The notes: a model not told the origin generated them from the sequence alone. Positions 21,601 to 29,504 are shown, numbered from the stretch's first letter. The stretch is 40,365 nt of DNA from an uncultured Lachnospiraceae bacterium (GCA_949738465.1 CATJBQ010000045.1:1-40365); one strand, 5' to 3'. A program made the numbers and translations.

Positions 21601-24276
21601 GACAAATCCACGGAGGTTACGGCGGTCATCCGCAACATTCCCCAAAGCGGGGCGGTGGGCGTAACTGCGGCCCCCAAGGGTGTGACGTTTACCGACGGCG
21701 CATCCACGGTTACCGTGAACCTGAAGGAAGGGCAGCAGGTGTACGACGTTGATCTGGGAGATATGAGATATGCTTCCCTTTCCGTCAACGGCGCAGATCC
21801 GGAGGATCACCTGTATGTCAACAACCAGAGAATCCAGCCGGACGGTCAGATATCCGGCCTGAAGCTTCCGGTGGAGGGCCAGGAGAAGCTTCTGCGGCTG
21901 CTGGTGCAGAACGGCGAGAGGGAGCCCCTGATTTATCTGCTGCGTCTGCACGGATCCGCTGACAGCAGCAAGGCCCTGGTGGAAGAAATCAAGCTGAATG
22001 TCAACGGCACGGTCCGCAAGGCCCAGACAACCGATGGGATACAGTATACAGCCACGGTGGGATACGCGATGGATTCTGTAAAAATCGTGCCGGTGGCGGC
22101 TCCTGACGTGGCGGTCTCAATCAACGGCGCAGATCCGGCCGAGAGCTACGGGCTTTTGGAGGGAGAGAACCGGTTTCGGGTCACCGCCTCCAAAGGAGAT
22201 ACAACCGAAGAAATTACATTAATGATTACCAGGGAAGCGGCGCTGGCCGGGACGGGGAAAATGACCGTATACTTTACCCTGCTGGGAGATGAGGCCCATG
22301 GCGCGCCTGCCGGGGAAGAAGAAACCCATACCTTCCATAAAAATAACCTGACGCCCTGGATTTGGCGGCAGGCATACAGCCTGGAGGCGCCGGCAACTGT
22401 ACTGGACGTGCTGAAGGAGGCGGTAAAGGATAGCGGGATCTCCTTTGAAAATGACGGCGGAAATTATATTGCCGCCCTTGGCGGGCTGGCGGCCTTTGAG
22501 AATGGCGCTTATTCCGGGTGGATGTATCTGTTGAACGGAACCTATCCTGCCTATGGCGTGCTGGAGCAGCAGGTGCAGGAGGGCGACGAGATCATTTTCC
22601 ATTATACGGACGATTACCGGGCAGAGGACCAGACGCCTGCCATGGACGTCTTCAGGGTGGAGCAGATGATCCAGGCGCTTCCGCCGGCGGAAGAACTGAC
22701 AAAAGAGGATCGGGCAGCGGTTCTGGCAGCCCGGGACGCCTTCGGGGCGCTGCCGGAAACAGAACAGGAGCGCGTATCCGGGGAAGCAAGGGAGAAGCTT
22801 GCGGCGGCAGTTTTAAAAATCGCGGAGCTTTTGAAGGCAGAGGCGGAAAGCATTGACGGGGCTTATCGGGCGGCCGCGGATTATCTGGAAAAGCAGATAG
22901 GGCAATCCTCCATTCAGGTGGGAAGCACCGGCGGCGAGTGGCTGGCCATCGGCCTTGCCAGGAGCGGCAGGCTGGACGAAAAGCAGGCGGCAGATTATTA
23001 TGCCAACGTCGTGTCATTTGTGGAAAGGTCCGTCAACGACAAGGGGCAGCTCCACCGCGCCAAGTCCACGGAAAACTCCCGGCTGATCCTGGGGCTTACC
23101 GCCATCGGGAAGGACGTAGCCAATGTGGCGGGACACAACCTTCTTGCCGGGCTTACCGATATGGGCTATGTGAAAAAACAGGGGATCAACGGTCCCATCT
23201 GGGCATTGATTGCCCTGGATTCCCACGGCTACGAGCTGCCGTCCGGCGGCGATGTCACCCGGGCAGGTCTGACTACGGAGATTTTAAACGCACAGCTTGC
23301 AGACGGCGGCTGGGCGCTGGCCGGGACGGCAGCGGATCCGGATATGACGGCCATGGCGCTTTTGGCGCTGGCGCCTTATCGTGAGGATATTCAGGTGGAA
23401 AAGGCCGTAGAGAGCGGGCTGGCCTGTCTCTCAAGGCTGCAGAAAACGGATGGCGGCTATGTAAGCGCAGGCGCCAGCAACAGCGAATCCTGTGCCCAGG
23501 TAATCGCAGCCCTGACCGCGCTGGGAATCGATCCTGCGGCAGATGGCAGATTTGTAAAAAACGGCAATTCCGTGATGGATGCGCTCTTAAGCTTCCAGTC
23601 TGCGGACGGCGGGTTTTCCCATACGGCAGACGGGATGGTCAGCGGTATGGCGACGGAGCAGTGTTATATTGCGCTGGCAGCTTACAGCAGATTCCTGGAA
23701 GGGGAGGCCGGCCTGTATGATATGGGGGACGTTACCATCGTGAAGTCTCCCGGCCAGCCATCGGATCCTGGAAATCCCGGTCAGCCGGAGAAGCCGTCGG
23801 ATCCTGGAAATCCCGGTCAGCCGGAGAAGCCGTCGGATCCGGGATTTCCAGGCCAGCCGGAGAAGCCGTCGGATCCGGGAAATACGGTTGGCGCGGACAA
23901 TTCCGGCAATGGCCAGAATACAGGTTCTGGTACCAGCCAGACAGGGGCCAGAAAACCGGCAGGAACTACAAAGACACTGGAGGCGGGTCCTGTGGGGACT
24001 GGCACAGCAAATCCGGATCCTGCAGAAAGCCCGGTGGAGCTTGCAGAGGAACCGGAGGAGCTTATGGAGGATCAGACGCCTCTGGCAGCAGGCGGAGAAG
24101 CCGGCGCGGCACAGGAGTCCGGTGCAGAGGGCCAGAGTACGGAGGCTGCAGATGCGGCGGCAGCAGGCATGACCGGTGCGGGCGTCTGGTACATCTGGGC
24201 GATTGTGGCGGCGGCAGCGGCAGTTGTCCTTGTGGCGGCGTTTGTACTTAAGCGGCGGCAGCAGGCCGGAAAATAG
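18685..24276 (+). CDS. Large cell-surface protein with transcobalamin-like (DUF4430) and alpha/alpha-barrel repeat domains; probable corrinoid-capture protein
   Basis: A 1863-residue exported protein. The signal peptide ends near PVLA (residues 29-32). Next come an Ala/Glu-rich stretch with a duplicated AAETPADD unit (52-70) and Ig-like/BIG2-type domains (~80-350; SWSSSNEDVASVDENGLVTA). Cadherin-like sandwich segments follow (~355-465, 615-712; YSYNVIVPSDQSALTLSY). A domain at ~720-985 carries GVDFYVYGNAN and EPGQVWVSENGQDWYALAGS, and beta-rich segments reach 1185. A DUF4430/transcobalamin C-terminal-like domain spans ~1190-1310 (VLDVLKEA, GWMYLLNG, DEIIFHYTDDY). Alpha/alpha-barrel repeats of the prenyltransferase/squalene-cyclase type cover ~1385-1670 (DGGW, DGGY and DGGF motifs at 1540, 1589 and 1641). 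A Pro-rich QPEKPSDPG repeat (1688-1732), one transmembrane helix (1834-1855) and a KRRQQ tail end it. No LPXTG is present. Expression is under the upstream cobalamin riboswitch, so corrinoid binding is the likely role. Confidence 0.82.
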   Translation: MSMHMKKWINRCLAGILAFLMAVSLLPAPVLAAEAGQVEIEAEAPTYDAQQAAETPADDVRQAAETPADDAQQPAEAAVPTSITIACDPARQIDGKLVGKKGDQFLFRAYDQDGRETPVTWSTSSTWAIAMDGETGIATVTSETSPGSSSYLQIRAVSKADTNVSSEGRFELTGYQISSYGRSATLDSKGQSVTTISLSGGFGGHSIWSYDEAAAAGVARLVNDPGKGTSIRFQALRPGSFSVTVSLDTDPAMTDTATVTVSGVAVEDPDGVSGKTYLELGAGSPAPMAQLAAYCASDRSIQSWSSSNEDVASVDENGLVTARGVGSALITATDSAGSTGGIQMVVQSADEPYFEALEFMTTAFMSGTWVKGETFSPTTLSYDLPIRTYSTGTLTLQATTLYQTDQYTAVAEYTDLYGKKQSVPVNSGASTKLPDQPFGDSVLTITLTDRADAGKSTVYTFHVNRPRDTGKTLKNTGIVLTPEGRGLLSTRYQGQPEGTFFRADENGNVQTVTGVTGSHYNYRTYALENLEHFSLTLTGNTAYQHLRYAADGAGWRELPEGGGRTERLSFGESKTVRVQIQVLDDKTYMENKAAGREGFDGGEPNTYTVWVEQTGADARSAQILTATTESGDWYPAFDPAGYSYNVIVPSDQSALTLSYTVTEGASVKLGQTAQLPGTDGTYTLALRTSNQTLEITSADGQVTNNYVFRFQKKSALGVPDRVTDYLVINSQYTNGGAGVGPEATLAANMKSLGNFGGYITYYYEEPLTDDPGNRYGVDFYVYGNANVDTSTSTGTSFFEPGQVWVSENGQDWYALAGSAHYEEEVDWNYTVNYRRASNGKTAWSDNRGNSSDGSKNAGPWPLAANYYMNGLAGQEEITLSGILLPAADGTVTGNGSSDAYPVNWGYADTFSNGKLGEEVNPYLPNEDHKHRANGFDLAWAVDTNGIPVDVSGMEFHYVKVVTASNIWHSAFGDKSTEVTAVIRNIPQSGAVGVTAAPKGVTFTDGASTVTVNLKEGQQVYDVDLGDMRYASLSVNGADPEDHLYVNNQRIQPDGQISGLKLPVEGQEKLLRLLVQNGEREPLIYLLRLHGSADSSKALVEEIKLNVNGTVRKAQTTDGIQYTATVGYAMDSVKIVPVAAPDVAVSINGADPAESYGLLEGENRFRVTASKGDTTEEITLMITREAALAGTGKMTVYFTLLGDEAHGAPAGEEETHTFHKNNLTPWIWRQAYSLEAPATVLDVLKEAVKDSGISFENDGGNYIAALGGLAAFENGAYSGWMYLLNGTYPAYGVLEQQVQEGDEIIFHYTDDYRAEDQTPAMDVFRVEQMIQALPPAEELTKEDRAAVLAARDAFGALPETEQERVSGEAREKLAAAVLKIAELLKAEAESIDGAYRAAADYLEKQIGQSSIQVGSTGGEWLAIGLARSGRLDEKQAADYYANVVSFVERSVNDKGQLHRAKSTENSRLILGLTAIGKDVANVAGHNLLAGLTDMGYVKKQGINGPIWALIALDSHGYELPSGGDVTRAGLTTEILNAQLADGGWALAGTAADPDMTAMALLALAPYREDIQVEKAVESGLACLSRLQKTDGGYVSAGASNSESCAQVIAALTALGIDPAADGRFVKNGNSVMDALLSFQSADGGFSHTADGMVSGMATEQCYIALAAYSRFLEGEAGLYDMGDVTIVKSPGQPSDPGNPGQPEKPSDPGNPGQPEKPSDPGFPGQPEKPSDPGNTVGADNSGNGQNTGSGTSQTGARKPAGTTKTLEAGPVGTGTANPDPAESPVELAEEPEELMEDQTPLAAGGEAGAAQESGAEGQSTEAADAAAAGMTGAGVWYIWAIVAAAAAVVLVAAFVLKRRQQAGK

Positions 24277-24286
24277 AAAGAAAGTG

Positions 24287-24325
24287 AAAAGAGGTTGTCG
24301 GGAAGGAACCGGCGGCCTCTTTTTT
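24287..24325 (+). terminator. Terminator of the surface-protein gene
   Basis: AAAAGAGG (24287-24294) pairs with CCTCTTTT (24316-24323), with an inner GTCGG/CCGGC helix, followed by further Ts. It starts 11 nt after the stop. The 116 bp from here to the next gene are AT-rich and hold no clear feature. Confidence 0.75.
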
Positions 24326-24441
24326 CATAAAATGGTTTTAGAAGTTTTCAATAAAATTGAATCGAAGAAAGTACAGCATGAAAGATTATTAAAATATGCA
24401 GAATTACTCAAGCTGAAGACTACAATTTAAGCATGCCGCAA

Positions 24442-25290
24442 TCACGCCAACCCTTCCCGCTCCTTCCGATACCGCCTGGGCGATGCCCCCACTTCCCGCC
24501 GGAAGGCCGTAATAAAATAATTATAGTCTGAAAATCCGCACAGCTCCGCTACGTCGCCGATGGGAAGCTCCGGGTGTTCTGTCAAAAGCTGGCGGGCCCG
24601 TTCCATCCGCAGAGCGCGGATATGCTCCCCGATTCCCATGCCGTAATTCTGCCGGCTGATCTCATAGAGATGTGTTTTCCCGATATGGAACCGGCTGCAG
24701 AGCCTTGGCGCGCTTAAGTCTTCCGCAAGGTGCTCCTGGATATACTCGTCGATCTGGATAGGAAGATCCTTCTGCCGCAGGCTGACCATCCGTTCCAGGC
24801 ACAGATAAGAAGCTACCGCCTGCATGATATGGCTGGCGGAGCAGACGACCTCGTCCAGGATCAGGGGCTGGCTGTTGCAGGCCGATAGCAGCCGGTCAAG
24901 ATCCACCTGGTAGTCCTGGCAGCATTCCCGGATTCTGGCAAGGCCGTTGTCGTGGTCGGGGTAAGAAAATGCCTGCCCGAAAAATAGATAACCCACAGGG
25001 ATATTTCCCATATAAATCGGCGTGATGGCTTCTGTCAGCCCGGCATGGCAGCGGTAGATATAGGTGGAGCTGCGCCGGGAGGCTGTCTCACAGGCCCTGC
25101 GGTCGGAGGCGTCACAGGCAGCGCAGGCGGCAGGATCCTGCCGAAGCAGCCTGCAGAAGGAAGAACGTTCCTCCGGATACGCAACAAGCTCCTGGAAGGA
25201 ATCATTGAACACGGTGATCCGGATCTGGGTGATGGTGTAAAAATCCTTTAGCAGCTTTTTTAATTTATCCAGATTAAAAGTAGAAATCAT
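24442..25290 (-). CDS. AraC-family regulator with PocR sensory domain
   Basis: A 282-residue regulator. Residues ~5-165 are a PocR-type ligand-binding domain: FNLDKLKKLLKDFYTITQIRITVFND, then a Cys-rich FCRLLRQDPAACAACDASD stretch and IYMGNIPVGYLFFGQ. Residues ~178-280 are two AraC helix-turn-helices (RLCSRFHIGKTHLYEISRQ and VAELCGFSDYNYFITAFRREVGASPRRYR). In Salmonella, PocR activates the pdu and cob operons in response to 1,2-propanediol; this domain family senses small organic ligands. It is divergent from the isomerase-kinase-aldolase operon, its most likely target. A GGAGG ribosome site lies upstream of the ATG. A link to the diol dehydratase 12 kb away is possible but unproven. Confidence 0.87.
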   Translation of the reverse strand: MISTFNLDKLKKLLKDFYTITQIRITVFNDSFQELVAYPEERSSFCRLLRQDPAACAACDASDRRACETASRRSSTYIYRCHAGLTEAITPIYMGNIPVGYLFFGQAFSYPDHDNGLARIRECCQDYQVDLDRLLSACNSQPLILDEVVCSASHIMQAVASYLCLERMVSLRQKDLPIQIDEYIQEHLAEDLSAPRLCSRFHIGKTHLYEISRQNYGMGIGEHIRALRMERARQLLTEHPELPIGDVAELCGFSDYNYFITAFRREVGASPRRYRKEREGLA

Positions 25291-25329
25291 AACAATCCTC
25301 CGGGTTTTGTCACTTCACTAATTGTGGTG

Positions 25330-25359
25330 GGCAGATGGGGTCCTCCCTATAAATCTGCC
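25330..25359. repeat. Inverted repeat in the divergent regulator-isomerase spacer
   Basis: GGCAGAT (25330-25336) and ATCTGCC (25353-25359) are perfect arms around a 16-nt middle that has its own GGGG/CCC pairing. It is about 40 nt upstream of the AraC-type start, so it could be an AraC-family site or a structured leader of that gene. Confidence 0.4.
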
Positions 25360-25409
25360 AGCCCATATCTATTATACTCCCATTACGGACAAAATCAAAG
25401 AAAATAAGA

Positions 25410-25442
25410 ACAGAACCCTATATTTTGCAGGGTTCTGTTTTT
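25410..25442 (+). terminator. Terminator-like hairpin upstream of the isomerase gene (possible attenuator)
   Basis: ACAGAACCCT (25410-25419) pairs perfectly with AGGGTTCTGT (25429-25438) around 9 nt and runs into TTTTT. No + strand gene ends upstream; the adjacent gene reads the other way. The hairpin therefore sits in the probable leader of the isomerase operon, 40 nt before its ATG. It could attenuate that operon or insulate it from antisense transcription. I found no convincing promoter with both boxes on either side. Confidence 0.55.
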
Positions 25443-25482
25443 GTACAATATAAAGAAAAAAGAATAAGGGGGATACCAACAT

Positions 25483-26889
25483 ATGGAGACAAGGAAAATG
25501 ACGTTCGCGCTTTGCTTTTGCAACAGGGGGTTCATGCCGGGAGAATTGATCTATGGCGCCCGGGAGGACATGGTGAAGGCCGTTACAGACGCGGGCTATG
25601 ATTACATTGCCATGGATGCGGATCTGACCCGCTACGGCGGAGTGGAGACCAGGGACGAAGGCCGCCTCTATGCAAAATGGTTAAAGGAGCATGAGGGGGA
25701 GTACGATGGCGTGATCTTTTCCATGCCGATTTTTGCCGATGAAAACGGCGCCATCACGGCTCTGCAGGATGCAGGAACGCCCATCCTGATGCAGGCTTAT
25801 CCCGATGAAATCGGAAAAATGGATTTTGCCCACAGAAGGGATGCTTATTGTGGCAAATTCTCGGTGACGGATGTATTTACCCAGTATCAGGTACCCTTCA
25901 CAGTGATGAAGCCTCATGTGGTGCATCCCCTGTCGGAGGCCTTTGCCGGGAACCTTCGGGATTTTGCGGCCATCTGCCGTGTGGTCAACGGGATGAAACG
26001 TTTCACCATCGGCTGCCTGGGAGCAAGGACCACCGCCTTTAAGACCACCCGGTTTGATGAAGCGGGCCTGCAAAAATACGGGATCACCGTGGAGTCCTTT
26101 GATCTGTCGGAGCTGTTTTTCAAGGTGGGGCAGAAGGCGGACGATGAGGAGCAGGTGCTTAAGAAAGAGGCGCATCTGATGAAATACGCGGATTTTACCA
26201 GGGTGCCGGAGGAAAACAGACGTACTCTTTCCAAGATCTCCGTGGTAATCGACGAATACATTGCAGAGTACCACTTAGATGCCCTGGCCCTCCGGTGCTG
26301 GAATGAGATGGAGACGGTGCTGCGGGTCTGCCCTTGCGTACTGCTCTCGGAGCTGAACGACAGAGGAATTCCGGCCTCCTGTGAGATCGACCTGACCTCC
26401 GCCATCAGCATGCGGGCCATGGCGCTGGCTTCGGAGCAGCCCACGGCGGTGCTGGACTGGAACAACAATTACGGGGAAGAAACGGACAAGGTGATCCTGT
26501 TCCACTGCGGCTCCTGCGCCCAGTCCTTGATGACGGACAGGGGCGCCGTTACGGAGCATAAAATGTTTTCCAAGGGCGATCCGGGCTCCGGCTGGGGCAC
26601 CAACGAGGGAAGGATCGCCCCCATGAAGACTACGATTTCCAATTGCCTGACCAGGGACGGGAGGATCCTCCTTTATGCCAGCGAGGCGGAATTTACCGAT
26701 GATCCCATTGAGGAAGCATTTTTCGGCTGCGCCGGCGTCTGTAAGATCCCGAAGCTGGAGGATAAGCTGCTGCGGCTGGCCAGAGGCGGCTTTAAGCACC
26801 ACACCTGCGTGGGCGTCGGGCATATGAAGGAGATTTTAAAGGAGGCTTTCACCACCTATCTGGGGTATGACTGGGTGGATATTGAGTGA
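25483..26889 (+). CDS. L-fucose/L-arabinose isomerase-family protein
   Basis: A 468-residue sugar isomerase-fold protein of the short FucI-like group. Classical L-fucose isomerase is about 590 residues. It contains CFCNRGFMPGELI at the N-terminus, a central DLTSAISMRAMALAS segment with the likely metal ligands, WNNNYGEE, and a C-terminal HHTCVGVGHMKEIL resembling the FucI/AraA C-terminal beta-domain. The family converts an aldose to a ketose with a divalent metal. It is first of an operon with an FGGY kinase and a class II aldolase, the standard order for a deoxyhexose or pentose pathway. L-fucose, D-arabinose or a related sugar is plausible; specificity is unproven. Confidence 0.82.
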   Translation: METRKMTFALCFCNRGFMPGELIYGAREDMVKAVTDAGYDYIAMDADLTRYGGVETRDEGRLYAKWLKEHEGEYDGVIFSMPIFADENGAITALQDAGTPILMQAYPDEIGKMDFAHRRDAYCGKFSVTDVFTQYQVPFTVMKPHVVHPLSEAFAGNLRDFAAICRVVNGMKRFTIGCLGARTTAFKTTRFDEAGLQKYGITVESFDLSELFFKVGQKADDEEQVLKKEAHLMKYADFTRVPEENRRTLSKISVVIDEYIAEYHLDALALRCWNEMETVLRVCPCVLLSELNDRGIPASCEIDLTSAISMRAMALASEQPTAVLDWNNNYGEETDKVILFHCGSCAQSLMTDRGAVTEHKMFSKGDPGSGWGTNEGRIAPMKTTISNCLTRDGRILLYASEAEFTDDPIEEAFFGCAGVCKIPKLEDKLLRLARGGFKHHTCVGVGHMKEILKEAFTTYLGYDWVDIE

Positions 26890-26959
26890 AACAATGAGGA
26901 AAGCAGAATGGCTGTAGGCGGCTGGCCGCCGTGTTTCACGGAAGAGCGGAGGGAAGAAC

Positions 26960-28459
26960 ATGAAGATTGCAGGATTAGATATTGGAACCACCGGATGTAA
27001 ACTGACGGTTTTTGATGAGGACGGCGTTTATCTGGATCGGGCATATCGGGATTATCCGGTGAGTCGTGACGCCGGGGAGCATGAGATGGATGCGGAGGGG
27101 ATCCTGGAGGGCGTGCTGGCGGTGCTTAAGGAAATGGCGGCAAAATATCCGGATATTGCCGGAATCGGGGTCACCAGCTTCGGAGAGACCTGTGTGCTGA
27201 CGGATGAGGCAGGAAAAGCCCTCCATAAGGCCATGCTCTACACCGATCCCCGGGGATCTGAGGAGTGTCGGGGCCTGGCAGAGCAGATGGATCCTAAGAC
27301 CATTGCCTCCGTCACCGGGGTCAGGCCCCATGAGATGTACAGCCTGCCCAAGGCCATGTGGCTGAAAAAGCACCGGCCGGAGATTTACGCAAATGCAAAA
27401 CACCTGTTTTTGATGGAGGACTATGTGGTATTCCATTTGACGGGTCAGGCCCAGATCGATTACTCCCTGGCCTCCCGCACCATGGGATTTGACATTATGG
27501 CTTTCAAATGGAGCCAGGAGATGTTTGAGGCCGCAGGGATTGACCTGGGGCTGATGTCAAAGCCGGCGCCTGCCGGTGCGGTGGCCGGGACGCTCCTTCC
27601 CGCGGTGGCACGGGCCACAGGACTTTCCGAAAAGGTGCAGATTCTTTCCGTGGGCCATGACCAGGTGGCAGCGGCAGTGGGAGCCGGCGTATTTGACGCC
27701 AGCCGGGCTGTGGACGGCGCCGGCACGGTAGAGTGCATTACTCCGGTCTACGACAATGTGCCAAAGCTCAATGTGATGTACGAAGGCAATTTTGCGGTGG
27801 CGCCCTATGTGATCCCGGGAAAATATGTGGCCTACGCGTTTTCCTATACCGGCGGCGCCTTGATCCAGTGGTGCATAGACACCCTGGCCAAGCAGGAAAA
27901 GAAGCTGGCCAAGAGCCAGGGGATCTCTGTCAATGAGCTGCTGGAGGCGGAGTATGAAAAATGCCGGGCCGGCAGGCCGTCGGGCCTTCTGGTACTCCCC
28001 CATTTTGCAGGGGCGGCCACGCCCTACATGGACACCGGCTCCAAGGGGGCGGTGCTGGGGCTTACGGCAGCCACTACGGTCAGCGATATCTACCGGGCCT
28101 GCATGGAAGGGGTGGCCTTTGAGATGCTGCTGAATGCAGAGCATCTTAAGGGCTCCGGTATTTCCTTCGGAAGGCTCCATGCCACCGGCGGCGGGGCCAG
28201 ATCCCGGGTGTGGATGCAGATGAAGGCGGACATCTTAAACCTTCCCATCACCGCACTGAAAACAGTGGATGCGGGAACCGTGGGAAGCGCCATGCTCACC
28301 GGAATCGCCGTGGGGGTCTTTGCAGATCTTACGGACGCGGCAAAGCATATGGTGGAGGAGACGGCCGTCTATGAGCCGGATGCGGTCATGCATGAAAAAT
28401 ATATGGAAAGTTATCAGCGCTACCGCCGGCTGTATGAGGCGGTGCGGCCGCTTGTATAG
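26960..28459 (+). CDS. FGGY-family carbohydrate kinase (xylulokinase/fuculokinase-like)
   Basis: A 499-residue sugar kinase of full length. It has the N-terminal phosphate-binding segment IAGLDIGTTGCKLTVFDEDG, DYSLASRTMGFD in the sugar domain, VDGAGTVECITP, and the C-terminal ATP segment LHATGGGARSRVWMQMKADIL. It would phosphorylate the ketose made by the preceding isomerase. The 70-nt gap from the isomerase contains a small GGCGG/CCGCC hairpin and a GGAGGGAA ribosome site. Substrate not determined. Confidence 0.88.
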   Translation: MKIAGLDIGTTGCKLTVFDEDGVYLDRAYRDYPVSRDAGEHEMDAEGILEGVLAVLKEMAAKYPDIAGIGVTSFGETCVLTDEAGKALHKAMLYTDPRGSEECRGLAEQMDPKTIASVTGVRPHEMYSLPKAMWLKKHRPEIYANAKHLFLMEDYVVFHLTGQAQIDYSLASRTMGFDIMAFKWSQEMFEAAGIDLGLMSKPAPAGAVAGTLLPAVARATGLSEKVQILSVGHDQVAAAVGAGVFDASRAVDGAGTVECITPVYDNVPKLNVMYEGNFAVAPYVIPGKYVAYAFSYTGGALIQWCIDTLAKQEKKLAKSQGISVNELLEAEYEKCRAGRPSGLLVLPHFAGAATPYMDTGSKGAVLGLTAATTVSDIYRACMEGVAFEMLLNAEHLKGSGISFGRLHATGGGARSRVWMQMKADILNLPITALKTVDAGTVGSAMLTGIAVGVFADLTDAAKHMVEETAVYEPDAVMHEKYMESYQRYRRLYEAVRPLV

Positions 28460-28487
28460 GATAATTAAAAAACAGGAGTGAGAAAAC

Positions 28488-29408
28488 ATGTTAGTAACGT
28501 TAAAGCAGATCTTAAATTTATGTGAGGCCAGGGGCTGCGCGGTGGGCTCCTTCAACACCCCCAATCTGGAATCCATCCTGGCGGTGACCGGAGCGGCCGA
28601 AGAACTGGATGTGCCGGTGATCATCCAGCACGCCCAGGTGCATGAGGAGATCATGCCCATCGACATCATCGGGCCCATTATGCTGACGGCCGCCAGAAAA
28701 GCAAAGGTTCCGGTCTGCGTCCACTTAGACCACGGCGAGACCTTAGACTATATCTGTAAGGCCTTAAGTATCGGCTTTACCTCCGTCATGTACGATGGCT
28801 CCGCCCTTTCCTACGAGGAAAATCTGGCCAACACCAAAATGGCGGTGTCCTTTGCGGCCCAGACCGGCGCATCGGTGGAGGCGGAGATCGGAAGTATGGG
28901 AAAACGGGAGACCGGCGCAGGCTCTGCCATGGGCGGGCCGGATCCGGAGAAAATTTATACCGACCCAAAACAGGCGGAGCACTTTGTGGCGGAGACGGGA
29001 ATCGACGCCCTGGCCTGCTCCTTTGGCACCACCCACGGCGTGTATATCAGTAAGCCTAAGCTGGATTTTTCCGTGGTGGAAAAGGTACGGGAGAGAACGC
29101 ATGTTCCGGTTGTGATGCATGGCGGATCCGGTGTCAGCGACGAGGATTTCAGGAAGGCCATCCGGGCGGGGGTGCGCAAGGTCAACTATTATACTTACAT
29201 GGCCATGGCCGGGGGAGAATCGGTTGCGGAGCAGTTCCGCATGGGCTGTATCCCGGTGGAACGTGACGGAAAGCAGTATAAGTACTGCTATTCCCTGGTG
29301 GAGGCCAGCCACGATACGCCCATAATGTACCACGATATCGTAGAGTGGGGGACGGCGGCCATGAAGGAGAACTGTATGCGGGCCATGAAGGTGTTTTCCA
29401 TGCAATGA
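28488..29408 (+). CDS. Class II (zinc) fructose-bisphosphate aldolase-family protein
   Basis: A 306-residue class II aldolase. Family signatures are VHLDHGETLD with catalytic Asp81 and zinc ligand His82, EAEIG (Glu131-Glu133), His183 in TTHGVY, and the DHAP-phosphate/zinc-binding VMHGGSGVSDEDF (His211). These enzymes cleave a ketose 1-phosphate or bisphosphate to DHAP and an aldehyde. It starts 28 nt after the kinase gene. As third enzyme of an isomerase-kinase-aldolase set it would split the sugar phosphate; a 6-deoxy substrate would give lactaldehyde. Glycolytic FBA, KbaY-type and similar members share the fold, so substrate is open. Confidence 0.88.
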   Translation: MLVTLKQILNLCEARGCAVGSFNTPNLESILAVTGAAEELDVPVIIQHAQVHEEIMPIDIIGPIMLTAARKAKVPVCVHLDHGETLDYICKALSIGFTSVMYDGSALSYEENLANTKMAVSFAAQTGASVEAEIGSMGKRETGAGSAMGGPDPEKIYTDPKQAEHFVAETGIDALACSFGTTHGVYISKPKLDFSVVEKVRERTHVPVVMHGGSGVSDEDFRKAIRAGVRKVNYYTYMAMAGGESVAEQFRMGCIPVERDGKQYKYCYSLVEASHDTPIMYHDIVEWGTAAMKENCMRAMKVFSMQ

Positions 29409-29475
29409 CAACGTTTGAAGACCGGAGGGAAGAGACAGGCCCTGCAGGTTTTATAAAATTTTTAGAAAAAATCAA

Positions 29476-29504
29476 TTGTCATGTGAAAGCAATCATGTTA
29501 TACT
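29476..29504 (+). promoter_or_regulatory. Promoter upstream of the Rpn-type gene
   Basis: TTGTCA (29476-29481) and TATACT (29499-29504) with a 17-bp spacer. It lies about 230 nt upstream of the Rpn-type ATG, leaving an unusually long leader that contains a large interrupted hairpin. Confidence 0.65.

Noticed and set aside
20740-21951. 403-codon - strand frame opposite the surface-protein gene
   Set aside because: Antisense shadow; the + strand protein is continuous with recognisable domains, and the - frame has no ribosome site.
23750-23890. Repeated GGTCAGCCGGAGAAGCCGTC units that could look like a CRISPR or mobile repeat
   Set aside because: They are in-frame QPEKPSDPG repeats forming a Pro-rich cell-wall-spanning stalk just before the membrane helix.
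24332-24430. Small AT-rich frame of 32 codons after the surface-protein terminator
   Set aside because: It has no ribosome-binding site, sits directly on the terminator T-tract, and matches no family I recognise; at most a gene fragment.
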